From an uncultured Oscillospiraceae bacterium (GTDB lineage Bacteria > Bacillota > Clostridia > Oscillospirales > Oscillospiraceae), in contig CAAEUZ010000037.1 in the NCBI GenBank assembly GCA_900759385.1, positions 1 through 28,330 on the forward strand: a DNA stretch of 28,330 bases, in the 5' to 3' direction. The notes below the pieces were generated by a model. It had not been told where the DNA came from. It did not search any database and was given only the letters and a program-made list of their open reading frames with translations. Below are positions 15,101 through 23,820 of the stretch, piece by piece. Each line of letters starts with the position of its first letter. Within the stretch, counting starts at the first letter, position 1. The translations under genes were made by a program, and so were the position numbers.

Positions 15101-18100
15101 TCAGCTCGACTATGCGCACCTCTCCGGTATCGCGCGCTGAGACGCCGGAGGTCACCGCGCTCTCCACGCTGCCGTCCCGGCCCTCGAAGCGCAGCAGTCC
15201 GCCGCGCAGGCGGTAATTGAACTCCATGCCCCCGCACGCTCCCGGCACCGGCAGGAGGTCGCGTTCCTCCCCGCCGGAGAGCAGCCGCAGACGCAGCCCG
15301 GCCGGGCCGTGCACGGCGGAGTCATAGCCGCGGTAGACGCTGACGCCGCCCGCCTGCGCGCAGGAAAGGCCCGTCTCGGTCATGTGCAGGCTGTAGACGC
15401 CGTTTGAAAGCGGGAAAACACGCGGCGCGCTGGTGGGCGCGCACCGTGCGGAGGCCGAAGCGACGTTTATGCGCCGCTCGCGCGGCCGCTCGGGCCGCTC
15501 AAAGCCGCGCCGCCTGAGCGTGACCGCCCCCTCGGGGGCGCGCTCCGTCAGCAGCGGCGCGAAGGCGGCCATCGCCGGCTCGGACATGAACCGGCGGCGC
15601 ATGACGCCGTCCATGAGGCAGTTTGCCGCGGAGATGATGCTCATGCCCAGGTGATGCGCCATCACGCAGCGCACCACCTCCCCGCGCCCCGCGACGCAGC
15701 GCCGCGGCGTGTAGTCTATGGCCTCCCAGAGGCCGTACCGGCCCCCGGCGTCCACGGCGGCGAATCGTCTGAGGTCCCTCACGGCGGAGTTGGGCACCAC
15801 GGCCAGGGCCAGGCAGGCCGCGTACGGCGCGCACACGGTGTCCTCGTCCATGCCGCGCTGCAGCGCCAGAGACGCGCAGCCGTGCGCCTTGTACCTGTAC
15901 GCCAGGGCCGCGTCAAGGGAGTAAAACGCGCTCTCGCTCTGGCCCCAGGGAGTCCCGTCGGACACGTCCCTGCGCTGTACGTAGAGGCAGAAGCGCGCAC
16001 TCTCCCAGAGCAGCGAACCGCGGCTGAGCGGCAGGAAGAGCTCCGGCATGAGGTATTCGAACATAGTCCCCGTCCAGCTGGCCAGGCCGCGATAGCCGTC
16101 CCGGCCCACGAGGGCGCGGGAGAGCTGGCGCCAGTGCCGCGCGGGCACGTCCCCGTGCGCGACGGCATAATAGCCCGTCAGACGCGCCTCGCTGGCCAGC
16201 AGGTCGTAGCAGCCCTCGCCGGGGCGCCCCGCCCCCGCGTCAAAGCCTATGCGGAAGAGCCGGCGCGACTTGTCGTAGAGCGCGGCAAAGTCCATGCCGT
16301 CACGCAGATGCAGGGCCTGCGCGGCCAGGTCGGCTCGGCCGTATTCCCGCAGCCCGGCGGCGAGGGCGGTGAGGCTGGCGGCCAGGTTGCCGCTGTCCAC
16401 GGTGGAGACATAGCGCGGCTCCATGGGCCGCAGCGAGCGTATATCGTACCAGTTATAGAGGTGCCCGCGCCACTTAGGCAGCGCGTCACAGGTGCGCAGC
16501 ATGTTCTCTATCAGCCCCAGCGCGCGCTCCCGCGTCGCCGCGCCCAGGTCCAGGGCGGCGAGGGCGCTGACCATGGCCAGGCCGATATTCGTCGGTGAGG
16601 TGCGCTCGGCGGCCCCCACGGGCGGCTGCTCCTGATAGTTGTCCGGCGGGAGGAAGCCGCGCTCGGGGGTGCACATCTCGTCAAAATAACGCCAGATCTT
16701 GGCACATTCACCGAGCAGGAAGCGCCGGTTCTCCCGCGTGAGGGCCGGGGAAAGGGCCAGATCGGCGCCCAGCGGCAGCGCGAAGAGGGCCCCCACCAGC
16801 CAGACTATGCCCAGCGTCTTCCCCACCGGCTCCGGGGATAGGAAGATGAGCGCCGCGCCCAGGGCCAGCTGCGGCCATGCCGCGGCCAGGAGGGAGCGCA
16901 GCCCGCCGGACACAGTCTGCGCCGAGGTCTGCCACTGCAGCAGGCGCCGGTGCGAGACCGTCATCCGCCAGAGCGCCGCGGCCGCGGCGGACAGGTTCGT
17001 CCAGGCCTCCCAGGGCAGGAACACCAGCCTGAGCACCACCTGACCCATGCGCAGTGCCACGCCGTATAGCGCGCTGCCCGGGTGCTTTTCGCGCCCGGAG
17101 CGGCGCGTGAGCGCGCGGACCACGGCCCCGGGCAGCCCGGAGCAGAGGGCAAGCACGGCCACCACCGCGGCCGGCAGCAGGCCCGCGCGCGGGAAGAGCG
17201 CCGCCAGCGCCATGGCCGCGAGCATGGCCGGCGCGGAGAGGCTGCGCCGGACGCTGTCTATGAGCTTGAGCCGGTCGGCCACGGCCAGCCGCCCCCACAG
17301 CCGCACGAGCACGGCCAGGTTCTGCCAGTCGCCGCGCACCCAGCGGTGCTGGCGCTTGAAATATGACACCGGAGTGGCGGGGAAGCCGTCGGTCAGCTCC
17401 GTATCGCCCATATATCCGCCGCGCAGCAGCGCGCCCTCCACGGCGTCGTGGGAGAGCACCAGCCCCTCGGGCAGCGAGGAGCAGCACTCCAGCAGGGCGC
17501 GCACATCGATTATGCCCTTGCCTGCGAACCCGCCGCGGCCGGTCAGATCCATCCACACCTCACCGCAGACCGAGCCATAGGGGTCCACGCCGCCGGGGCC
17601 GGCCACGGTGCGGGCAAAGCGCGTGCGCTCGCTGGCGGCCAGCTCCACGCTCACGCGGGGGTGGATTATGCCCCGGCCCGAGGCCACGGTCTCGGTGCGC
17701 GGGTCAATGACGGCGCGGTTGAGCGGATGCAGCATCGCGCCTATCAGCTCGCGCGCCGCTCCCGGGAGCAGCGTGGTGTCCGCGTCCAGGGCCAGGATAT
17801 AGCGCGCCCCGGCCAGGGTCTCCGCGTCGCCGGAGAGGCACTCCAGTTCGCTGTACATCCCCGAACAGAGCGCGGCGAGGGCCATCAGCGCACCGCGCTT
17901 GCGCTCGTGGGGCGTCCACACCCCGTCGCGGGCGTTTTCGCGCCTTTTTCTTATGAGCAGGTAAAAACCTCCGCCGTACTTCTCGTTCAACGCGTCCACG
18001 GCGGCCCTGGCGGCGGACACGGAGGCCGCGTCCGCGGGCATGGTCTCGCTCTTCGCCTCCGGCAGGTCGGCCAGCAGGGCGAAGAGCAGGTTCCCGCCGC

Positions 18101-19202
18101 AGTCGCGCGCGGCGCAGCGGAAGGTCTCCAGCCGCCGCGCAAGCTTGTCCGCATCTTTGGCAGAGGCCAGGACGGCGGACACGGCGCAGACGGTGCGCCC
18201 CTCGTCCGGCACGCCGCCGGCCAGCTCCATGCGCGGGAGTATCCGCGGCGGTATGACGCGCAGCAGCAGCGCGTCGAGGGCGTTTTTGGCTATCTCCAGC
18301 GCGGGCAGCAGCGTCAGCAGCGCCGTCCAGACGCCGCCCGAGATGAACCCCGCCGCGGCGCTTACGGCAGCGGCAAGCGCGAGCGCGCCCAGGGCGTAGA
18401 GGGCACCCGTGGACGTTGAGGAGCGCCTGCCAAGCGGCTCCGCCAGTATCCACCAGCCCACATGGCCGCGCTTGCCGTCACCGGCGTGCTCCTGCGCCAG
18501 GGCGAGCACCCGGCGGGCGCACTCCAGCTCGGTCATGCCGCTGCGGCGCGCAATCTCCGCCAGACGGCGGCGGTAGAGGGCGCGGCTGCGCTCATCCATG
18601 GCCGCATAGGCCCCGGCAGGGTCCCGCGCGAGCTCCCGCCCGGCGAGATCCGCGCTCTCCATCAGGGCGGTTAAGTCCGCCGTAGCCAGGGATCTCAGGC
18701 TGGTGATGGCGGCGGCCGCGAGCTCATCGTCCGGCTCGCCGGAGTCAAACTCCTCCCGCAGCAGCTTCACCAGGGCCGCGCGCAGCGCAGCGCCCAGCAG
18801 GTTGAGCTCACGCAGCGTGAGCGGCGTCACGCGCTGGAACCCCTCGAAGAATGCCGCCGCGGCCTCCGGCCCGAGGTCGCCGCGCCGCTTCTCGGCCAGC
18901 GACAGGGCCGCCTCGCACACAAGCGTGTCCGCCCGTCCGGCGCGCAGATTTATTTTCGCGCCGAAGTCCGCCGCCGCGGCCCTGGCCTCGCGCTCTATCA
19001 GGTAGCGGTTGTCCGCCAGCCACTCCCAGGCCGCTCCCGCGCCCTCCGCGCGGGAGAACACCAGCGCAGCCATGTCCGCACGTATGCGCCTGGCCTCGCG
19101 CCGGGCGGGAAAATATCCGGCGGAGACAAGCCGCCGCGCCTCGTGTTCGCCATATTCTATGAGACCGTTTGCGTCAAATTCTCTGCTGTTTTCGCCGTCC
19201 AA
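12117..19202 (-). CDS. Cyclic beta-1,2-glucan synthase-type protein (GT84-glycoamylase-GH94)
   Basis: A 2361-residue membrane enzyme resembling NdvB/Chv-type cyclic beta-1,2-glucan synthases, which build the chain from UDP-glucose, close the ring and set its size. Rough order: an N-terminal helical region (1-260); membrane helices near 266-300; a glycosyltransferase domain with the DADT metal motif near 472 and QHRWVRGDWQ near 618; membrane helices between about 656 and 814; a glycoamylase-like domain at about 820-1190; then sugar-phosphorylase-like sandwich domains and a GH94 C-terminal part with GFRDQLQD near 1960, the region holding the general-acid Asp in that family. The start is TTG at 19202, chosen for an AAGGGGG site 10 bases upstream; the first ATG lies about 40 codons inside. 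No break is seen. It is shorter than rhizobial NdvB (about 2800) and has no neighbouring glucan exporter. Secretion route and product are inference. Confidence 0.9.
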   Translation of the reverse strand: MDGENSREFDANGLIEYGEHEARRLVSAGYFPARREARRIRADMAALVFSRAEGAGAAWEWLADNRYLIEREARAAAADFGAKINLRAGRADTLVCEAALSLAEKRRGDLGPEAAAAFFEGFQRVTPLTLRELNLLGAALRAALVKLLREEFDSGEPDDELAAAAITSLRSLATADLTALMESADLAGRELARDPAGAYAAMDERSRALYRRRLAEIARRSGMTELECARRVLALAQEHAGDGKRGHVGWWILAEPLGRRSSTSTGALYALGALALAAAVSAAAGFISGGVWTALLTLLPALEIAKNALDALLLRVIPPRILPRMELAGGVPDEGRTVCAVSAVLASAKDADKLARRLETFRCAARDCGGNLLFALLADLPEAKSETMPADAASVSAARAAVDALNEKYGGGFYLLIRKRRENARDGVWTPHERKRGALMALAALCSGMYSELECLSGDAETLAGARYILALDADTTLLPGAARELIGAMLHPLNRAVIDPRTETVASGRGIIHPRVSVELAASERTRFARTVAGPGGVDPYGSVCGEVWMDLTGRGGFAGKGIIDVRALLECCSSLPEGLVLSHDAVEGALLRGGYMGDTELTDGFPATPVSYFKRQHRWVRGDWQNLAVLVRLWGRLAVADRLKLIDSVRRSLSAPAMLAAMALAALFPRAGLLPAAVVAVLALCSGLPGAVVRALTRRSGREKHPGSALYGVALRMGQVVLRLVFLPWEAWTNLSAAAAALWRMTVSHRRLLQWQTSAQTVSGGLRSLLAAAWPQLALGAALIFLSPEPVGKTLGIVWLVGALFALPLGADLALSPALTRENRRFLLGECAKIWRYFDEMCTPERGFLPPDNYQEQPPVGAAERTSPTNIGLAMVSALAALDLGAATRERALGLIENMLRTCDALPKWRGHLYNWYDIRSLRPMEPRYVSTVDSGNLAASLTALAAGLREYGRADLAAQALHLRDGMDFAALYDKSRRLFRIGFDAGAGRPGEGCYDLLASEARLTGYYAVAHGDVPARHWRQLSRALVGRDGYRGLASWTGTMFEYLMPELFLPLSRGSLLWESARFCLYVQRRDVSDGTPWGQSESAFYSLDAALAYRYKAHGCASLALQRGMDEDTVCAPYAACLALAVVPNSAVRDLRRFAAVDAGGRYGLWEAIDYTPRRCVAGRGEVVRCVMAHHLGMSIISAANCLMDGVMRRRFMSEPAMAAFAPLLTERAPEGAVTLRRRGFERPERPRERRINVASASARCAPTSAPRVFPLSNGVYSLHMTETGLSCAQAGGVSVYRGYDSAVHGPAGLRLRLLSGGEERDLLPVPGACGGMEFNYRLRGGLLRFEGRDGSVESAVTSGVSARDTGEVRIVELTARRALRGHLELELEPVLTRGGDYAAHPAYWRLGLHAAERDGALLIRRLPRQGAPGYHMCIAADTAAEFRANIDGAPLGWLAHPYVTVRAAVDLAAGETFRARFAVAFGATDELALEAARRCLSCGAGQIADLASALGAVYALGPETLATVPDLAGRIAFPRIESGDPPALGELWAAGISGDLPIVTARVHKGAEEKLAAVAARHALLRLCGVKADLVFLTGDAAEYHRAGAAAVTRALAAAGLESLFGARGGIHCAGADNAAALERAAAVALEPDGALPPRRYAGFAADAPLPGRRSGGGVEYGQRDGAFCFTVRGSLPRKAWSLPMSNGRFGYLAADSGLGNMWAANAREERVNAWICDERAVPGPETLETESGGRLFSLFAAEDGEECRVTFGLGWARWEKLGASVTAFVPAESAARIFIIENAPGPVRWHTSLQLAAEARDACFTVTRLDGGVLCAHNARSGMDFAAALSCGAQAYTCDEAAWYARKPGGETGAGLDPCFAVVLPPEQTLVIACGCCGTEELRGLADAGAARRELARVQERCENLCRRLEVRTPWPELDNYLNGWAVYQALVCRMTARTSLYQSGGAFGFRDQLQDAVNLMLVDPALARERIIDSCAHQYAEGDVMHWWHRGEPDHGVRTRISDDLVWLPWAVCEYLDATGDRGILAERVAGLSGAPLAEGENSRYEAAVRSGETPTVLEHAAAALQCVLRRGFGAHGLLLMGTGDWCDGFDGVGAAGKGESVWLTEFFAHTARRFAALLDTPSAAVLTSAARRCGKGIEAAWDGTWYRRGYFDGGGPLGSAENRGCRIDSIAQSWAAFAGCDSGRVDTALTSALENLADGQGGPVRLFTPPFGEDTEHAGYVNSYGPGFRENGGQYTHGAIWLAMACLERGRREDGLRILLGLLRRGAEYGAEPFVLAADVYANPDRFGEAGWSWYTGSAGWFYRAALTSLLGAELKDGELRLPSGREIEVKARRVEGKFTKILPREEH

Positions 19203-19287
19203 AGCGGGTTTACCCCCTTAAAATGCAGTAGCTGTTATTTTCCCCAGCGGCGCCCGTACTATTCCGAAGAGTGTAAAATAAATGTTC

Positions 19288-19316
19288 TTGACAGTTAACC
19301 TTCCATCGTGTATAAT
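19288..19316 (+). promoter_or_regulatory. Promoter of the ylxM-ffh operon
   Basis: Perfect TTGACA (19288-19293) and TATAAT (19311-19316) with 17 bases between: a full consensus sigma-A promoter, and the strongest in the window. It is divergent from the glucan synthase gene, whose own promoter I could not identify in the shared spacer. Confidence 0.96.
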
Positions 19317-19359
19317 ACACAGGCTCGATCATAAAAGGTTTACACGAGGAGGCGTCGCC

Positions 19360-19710
19360 GTGAAGAAGGACACTGTATATCTGACCATGCTCCTGGACTA
19401 TTACGGCGAACTGCTCACCGACAAACAGAGGGAGTATTTTGACCTGCACTACAACCAGGACCTCACTCTGGCCGAGATCGGCGAGATGAACGGCATCTCC
19501 CGCCAGGGCGTGTGGGAGATAGTCCGGCGCGCGGAGGCGACCATGCGCGACATAGACGAGCGCACGGGACTGGTCTGCCGCCGCAGCGAGCGGCGCGAGG
19601 CGCTCAGGACAATAACCGACGCGCTGACCCCGCTGCTCTCCCACGGCGACGGCGCCGTGGCCGGCGCGGCCCGCCGCTCACTCGACGCGCTCAAGGTTCT
19701 GGACAACTGA
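19360..19710 (+). CDS. ylxM: YlxM-family SRP-associated helix-turn-helix protein
   Basis: Small (116 residues) protein of the YlxM/p13 family, resembling the DNA-binding region 4 of sigma factors. Such proteins are encoded beside ffh and are thought to modulate the signal recognition particle. The family pattern is clear: YLTMLLDYYGELLTDKQREYFDLHYN, then the helix-turn-helix LTLAEIGEMNGISRQGVWEIVRRAE at about residues 31-55. The start is GTG at 19360 with an AGGAGG site 7 bases upstream; an ATG farther up at 19282 lies inside the promoter and cannot be used. It is the first gene of the operon and ends 13 bases before ffh. Whether it binds nucleic acid or the SRP is not settled by the sequence. 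Confidence 0.93.
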   Translation: MKKDTVYLTMLLDYYGELLTDKQREYFDLHYNQDLTLAEIGEMNGISRQGVWEIVRRAEATMRDIDERTGLVCRRSERREALRTITDALTPLLSHGDGAVAGAARRSLDALKVLDN

Positions 19711-19723
19711 CGGAGGTATACCA

Positions 19724-21100
<1,377 letters not shown>

Positions 21101-21126
21101 GGGTTCTGCCCGCACGTATGATGTGA

Positions 21127-21152
21127 AATTAAAACCGTACCCGGTTTTAATT
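21127..21152. other. AT-rich hairpin between ffh and rpsP
   Basis: A perfect 11-pair inverted repeat, AATTAAAACCG with its complement and a TACC loop. The T-tract is inside the 3' arm and no long T-run follows. It could be a weak terminator or an RNA-processing site that sets S16 level relative to Ffh. Confidence 0.6.
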
Positions 21153-21184
21153 ATAGAAGTAATAAGCTATGGAGGTGAAAATAA

Positions 21185-21421
21185 ATGGTCAAGATTCGTC
21201 TTCGCAGGATGGGCGCCAAGAAGGCCCCCTTCTACAGGATCGTCGTCGCCGACTCCCGCAGCCCGCGTGACGGCCGCTTTATCGAGGAGATCGGCACCTA
21301 TGACCCGCTGAGCGAGAGCAACTCTCTGCACGTCGATCTCGAGCGTGCTAAGTACTGGATCGCCAACGGCGCCCAGCCGACCGATACCGTCAGGGCGCTG
21401 CTCAAGAAAGCGGAAGCTTAA
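21185..21421 (+). CDS. rpsP: 30S ribosomal protein S16
   Basis: Small-subunit protein that binds 16S rRNA early in assembly. The 78-residue product has the family pattern MVKIRLRRMGAKKAPFYRIVVADSR at its start, followed by DGRFIEEIGTYDP and the C-terminal VRALLKKA. A strong GGAGGTGA ribosome binding site lies just upstream of the ATG. It sits between ffh and khpA, the normal Firmicutes order. Confidence 0.98.
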   Translation: MVKIRLRRMGAKKAPFYRIVVADSRSPRDGRFIEEIGTYDPLSESNSLHVDLERAKYWIANGAQPTDTVRALLKKAEA

Positions 21422-21481
21422 GGCGTAGCTGAGAAGCGCTCATATTGGACTTATCAGACACGCTTTAAGGAGCTAAACTTG

Positions 21482-21712
21482 ATGAAAGAACTGCTGACCT
21501 ACATCGTACAGAGCCTCGTTGACAAGCCCGACGAGGTCTCGGTGACCGAGCGCAAAGCCGACGGCGAGACCGTTTTTGAGGTCCGCGTGGCCGACGGCGA
21601 TATGGGCAAGGTCATAGGCCGCCAGGGGCGGATAGTCAAGGAGATCCGCGTCCTGATGAAGGCCGTCGCCCAGAGGAAGGGCAAGAAGGTCTCTGTGGAG
21701 ATCATGGATTGA
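21482..21712 (+). CDS. khpA: KH-domain RNA-binding protein KhpA
   Basis: Small (76 residues) single-KH-domain protein that in Firmicutes pairs with KhpB and binds many RNAs, affecting cell size and division. The KH signature GKVIGRQGRIVKEIR at residues 43-57 contains the GxxG loop (GRQG, 46-49). A TTG at 21479 is in frame directly before the ATG; the ATG at 21482 is preferred because AAGGAG lies 9 bases upstream. It is followed by two hairpins, the second a good terminator, before rimM. Confidence 0.95.
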   Translation: MKELLTYIVQSLVDKPDEVSVTERKADGETVFEVRVADGDMGKVIGRQGRIVKEIRVLMKAVAQRKGKKVSVEIMD

Positions 21713-21722
21713 TTCCTCAAAG

Positions 21723-21751
21723 GTGCGGGCGGACACTCCGCCCGCCCGCAC
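21723..21751. other. GC-rich hairpin after khpA
   Basis: GTGCGGGCGG (21723-21732) pairs perfectly with CCGCCCGCAC (21742-21751) around a 9-base loop. No T-run follows directly, so by itself it is not a standard intrinsic terminator. It lies 17 bases before one. Confidence 0.65.
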
Positions 21752-21768
21752 AAGGCTTTATCTGTTTT

Positions 21769-21794
21769 ACGGCGGGGATACCCCGCCGTTTTTG
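21769..21794 (+). terminator. Intrinsic terminator or attenuator before rimM
   Basis: ACGGCGGGG (21769-21777) pairs with CCCCGCCGT (21781-21789), followed by TTTTT. It ends 14 bases before the rimM start codon, and no promoter is visible between them, so rimM and trmD must depend on read-through or regulated antitermination. Confidence 0.85.
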
Positions 21795-21807
21795 GTATGG
21801 TGAAACT

Positions 21808-22293
21808 ATGAAAGAGAAATTTATTGAGGCCGGAGAGATAGTAAATACCCACGGTGTGCGCGGAGAGGTAAAAATCATGCCCTGGACGGACACGCCGGAG
21901 TTTCTCAAAGCCATTAAAACGCTCTACATTGACGGTGCCGCCGTGCGCGTGCTCTCCTCGCGCATACACAAGGGCGCTCTGCTCGCGTCCATCGAGGGGA
22001 TCGGGAACGTCAATGACGCCATGCGCCTGAAAGGCAAGCGCGTCTTCATAGACAGGGACGACGCCGCACTGCCGGAAGGGCGCTTTTTCATTCAGGACAT
22101 AATCGGCGCCTCCGTCGTGACCGAGTCCGGGGAGAGCGTGGGAACGCTCACCGAGGTCATAGACGCCCCGGCCGGGATGATATACGTGGTGCGCGGCGAG
22201 ACGGAGCACCTGATTCCAGCCGTGCCGGAGTTCGTGCTGCACACGGACGCCGACAACGGCGTGATAACCGTCCGCCTGATCGAGGGTATGTGA
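21808..22293 (+). CDS. rimM: Ribosome maturation factor RimM
   Basis: Assembly factor that binds S19 and helps mature the 16S rRNA 3' domain. The 161-residue product shows the N-terminal barrel pattern AGEIVNTHGVRGEVKI, the middle segment GALLASIEGIGNVNDAMRLKGKRVFIDRDD, and the C-terminal PRC-barrel with VGTLTEVIDAPAGMIYVV and ALIP-like HLIPAVPEFV. The frame is open upstream to 21709, but that stretch is the hairpin region; the ATG at 21808 gives the family N terminus. Its ribosome binding site is weak (GGTGA, 4 bases away) and abuts the preceding terminator. The stop lies one base before the trmD start, so the two are translationally coupled. Confidence 0.95.
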   Translation: MKEKFIEAGEIVNTHGVRGEVKIMPWTDTPEFLKAIKTLYIDGAAVRVLSSRIHKGALLASIEGIGNVNDAMRLKGKRVFIDRDDAALPEGRFFIQDIIGASVVTESGESVGTLTEVIDAPAGMIYVVRGETEHLIPAVPEFVLHTDADNGVITVRLIEGM

Positions 22294-22294
22294 G

Positions 22295-23587
22295 ATGGCA
22301 GATTACCGCATAGATATAATGACGCTTTTCCCCGACAGCATGCGCGCCGTGCTGGGCGAGAGCATCATAGGCCGCGCCGCCAGGAAGGGCGCGATTGAAA
22401 TCAACTGCGTGCAGATCCGCGATTTCACGGAGAACAGGCAGATGCAGGTGGACGACTACCCCTACGGCGGCGGCTGGGGCCTGGTCATGATGGCGCAGCC
22501 GCTCAAGAGCTGCCTCGACCATATCAAAGCGCAGGCCGGGGAGCGGAAGACGCGCGTAATCTACATGTCGCCGCAGGGCCGGCCCTTCAACCAGGAGGAG
22601 GCCAAGCGCCTAAAGCGCGATTACGACCACCTGGTGCTCGTCTGCGGGCACTACGAGGGCATAGACGAGCGCTTCATTGAGGAGTGCGTGGACGAGGAGA
22701 TCTCCCTGGGCGACTTCGTGCTCACCGGCGGCGAGATCGCCGCCATGGCCGTGGCGGACTGCGTCTGCCGCATGGTCCCCGGCGTGCTGGCCGACGAGGA
22801 GTGCTACACCGGCGAGAGCCATTGGGACGGGCTGCTCGAGTACCCGCAGTACACCCGCCCCGAGGTCTGGGAGGGCCGCGCCGTGCCGCCGGAGCTCCTC
22901 ACCGGCGACCACGAGAAGGTGCGCCGCTGGCGGCGGAAAAAGCAGCTGGAGCGCACGATGGACAAGCGCCCGGACATGTTTGCAAAGCTCGAACTCACCT
23001 CGAAAGAGGACAAGCAGTTCATTGAAGAGATACAGTATGCGCGCCTGCCGGACAGGCTGAAGCTGGTCTTCGAACCCAGGCGGGCTGTGCCGGAGGACAT
23101 GGACGCGCTGCTGGACATACTCGAGCAGGCGAAGGCCTACCTGCGCGAGAGCGGCGTGGACCAGTGGCAAGAGGGCTACCCGAACCGGGAAGCGCTCCTG
23201 GCCGACATGGAGGCCGGGCGCGGCTGGATTTTCGAGTGCGAAGGCCGCCCCGCCGGATACGAGTGTATCTCCATGTCGCCGGAGGAGTGCTACCGGGACA
23301 TAGACGGCGCCTGGCTCACCGAGGGTGAGAACTACGCCGTCATCCACCGCGCGATGGCGGCGGCTGACTTCCGCCACACGAAGCTCGCCTCGGAGATGTT
23401 CTCCCTGGCGGAGGATTTGGCCGCCGGCATGGGCAGGCAGAGCGTGCGCGTAGATACGCACCGCGACAACATGGCCATGAACCGTCTGTGCGAGAAGCTC
23501 GGCTACACATTCTGCGGGGTGGTCGATCTGTCGAGCGTGGATCCGGCGCACGACTCTAAGCGCAACGGCTACGAAAAAATTATCTGA
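22295..23587 (+). CDS. trmD: tRNA m1G37 methyltransferase TrmD fused to a GNAT acetyltransferase domain
   Basis: Residues 1-250 are TrmD, which methylates N1 of G37 next to the anticodon to prevent frameshifting. MSPQGRPF, the knot segment GHYEGIDERFIEE and GDFVLTGGEIAAMAVADCV, and GLLEYPQYTRPEVW are all present. Where many TrmD proteins carry DSF with a catalytic Asp, this one reads GESHW at 173-177, so Glu 174 may replace it; this form may be usual in Clostridia. Residues 256-430 form a second domain of the GNAT type, recognisable from AKAYLRESGVDQWQEGYP and VRVDTHRDNMAMNRLCEKLGYTFCG. Its acetyl-CoA loop reads FRHTKLAS at 359-366 instead of the glycine-rich form, so cofactor binding is uncertain. 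The whole is one uninterrupted 430-codon frame; a normal TrmD is about 240. No separate start with a good ribosome binding site is seen for the second domain. Confidence 0.93.
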   Translation: MADYRIDIMTLFPDSMRAVLGESIIGRAARKGAIEINCVQIRDFTENRQMQVDDYPYGGGWGLVMMAQPLKSCLDHIKAQAGERKTRVIYMSPQGRPFNQEEAKRLKRDYDHLVLVCGHYEGIDERFIEECVDEEISLGDFVLTGGEIAAMAVADCVCRMVPGVLADEECYTGESHWDGLLEYPQYTRPEVWEGRAVPPELLTGDHEKVRRWRRKKQLERTMDKRPDMFAKLELTSKEDKQFIEEIQYARLPDRLKLVFEPRRAVPEDMDALLDILEQAKAYLRESGVDQWQEGYPNREALLADMEAGRGWIFECEGRPAGYECISMSPEECYRDIDGAWLTEGENYAVIHRAMAAADFRHTKLASEMFSLAEDLAAGMGRQSVRVDTHRDNMAMNRLCEKLGYTFCGVVDLSSVDPAHDSKRNGYEKII

Positions 23588-23601
23588 GGGAGGGGCAGTC
23601 A

Positions 23602-23802
23602 ATGGCCAAAAAGGGAAAGCGTTTCGTCATCAAGGAGGAGCAGTCGCTCAGCTGGGGCTCCGTGCAGATCGTAGTTGACACGGCCACCGGCGTGAACTAC
23701 CTCATGACGATGAGCATGAGCGGCGTCTCCGGCATCACGCCGCTGCTGGACGCGAACGGAAACGTCGTCGTGGACAGCACGGCGCAATATACGCTCGAAT
23801 GA
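23602..23802 (+). CDS. Small DUF6440-like protein
   Basis: A 66-residue soluble protein with the pattern KRFVIKEEQSLSWGSVQIVVDTATGVNYL followed by GITPLLDANGNVVV, which resembles the small DUF6440 family of Firmicutes. Function is unknown. A GAGGGAGGGG ribosome binding site precedes the ATG. It begins 14 bases after trmD and ends 18 bases before the pantothenate kinase gene, so it is part of the same operon. Confidence 0.85.
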   Translation: MAKKGKRFVIKEEQSLSWGSVQIVVDTATGVNYLMTMSMSGVSGITPLLDANGNVVVDSTAQYTLE

Positions 23803-23820
23803 GCCTGTGAGGTGTGTGAA

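Noticed and set aside
12453..15140. An 895-codon open frame on the plus strand inside the glucan synthase gene
   Set aside because: Rich in Arg, Gly, Ala and Pro with no recognisable domain. The opposite strand encodes the GH94 part of a continuous enzyme.
19282..19359. An ATG start for ylxM at 19282
   Set aside because: It would place the start codon upstream of and across the consensus promoter. The GTG at 19360 has a good ribosome binding site and matches the family N terminus.
23060..23587. A separate GNAT gene after trmD
   Set aside because: There is no stop codon between the domains, and the only nearby ATG (in GGAGGACATG) lies too close to its GGAGG for normal initiation.
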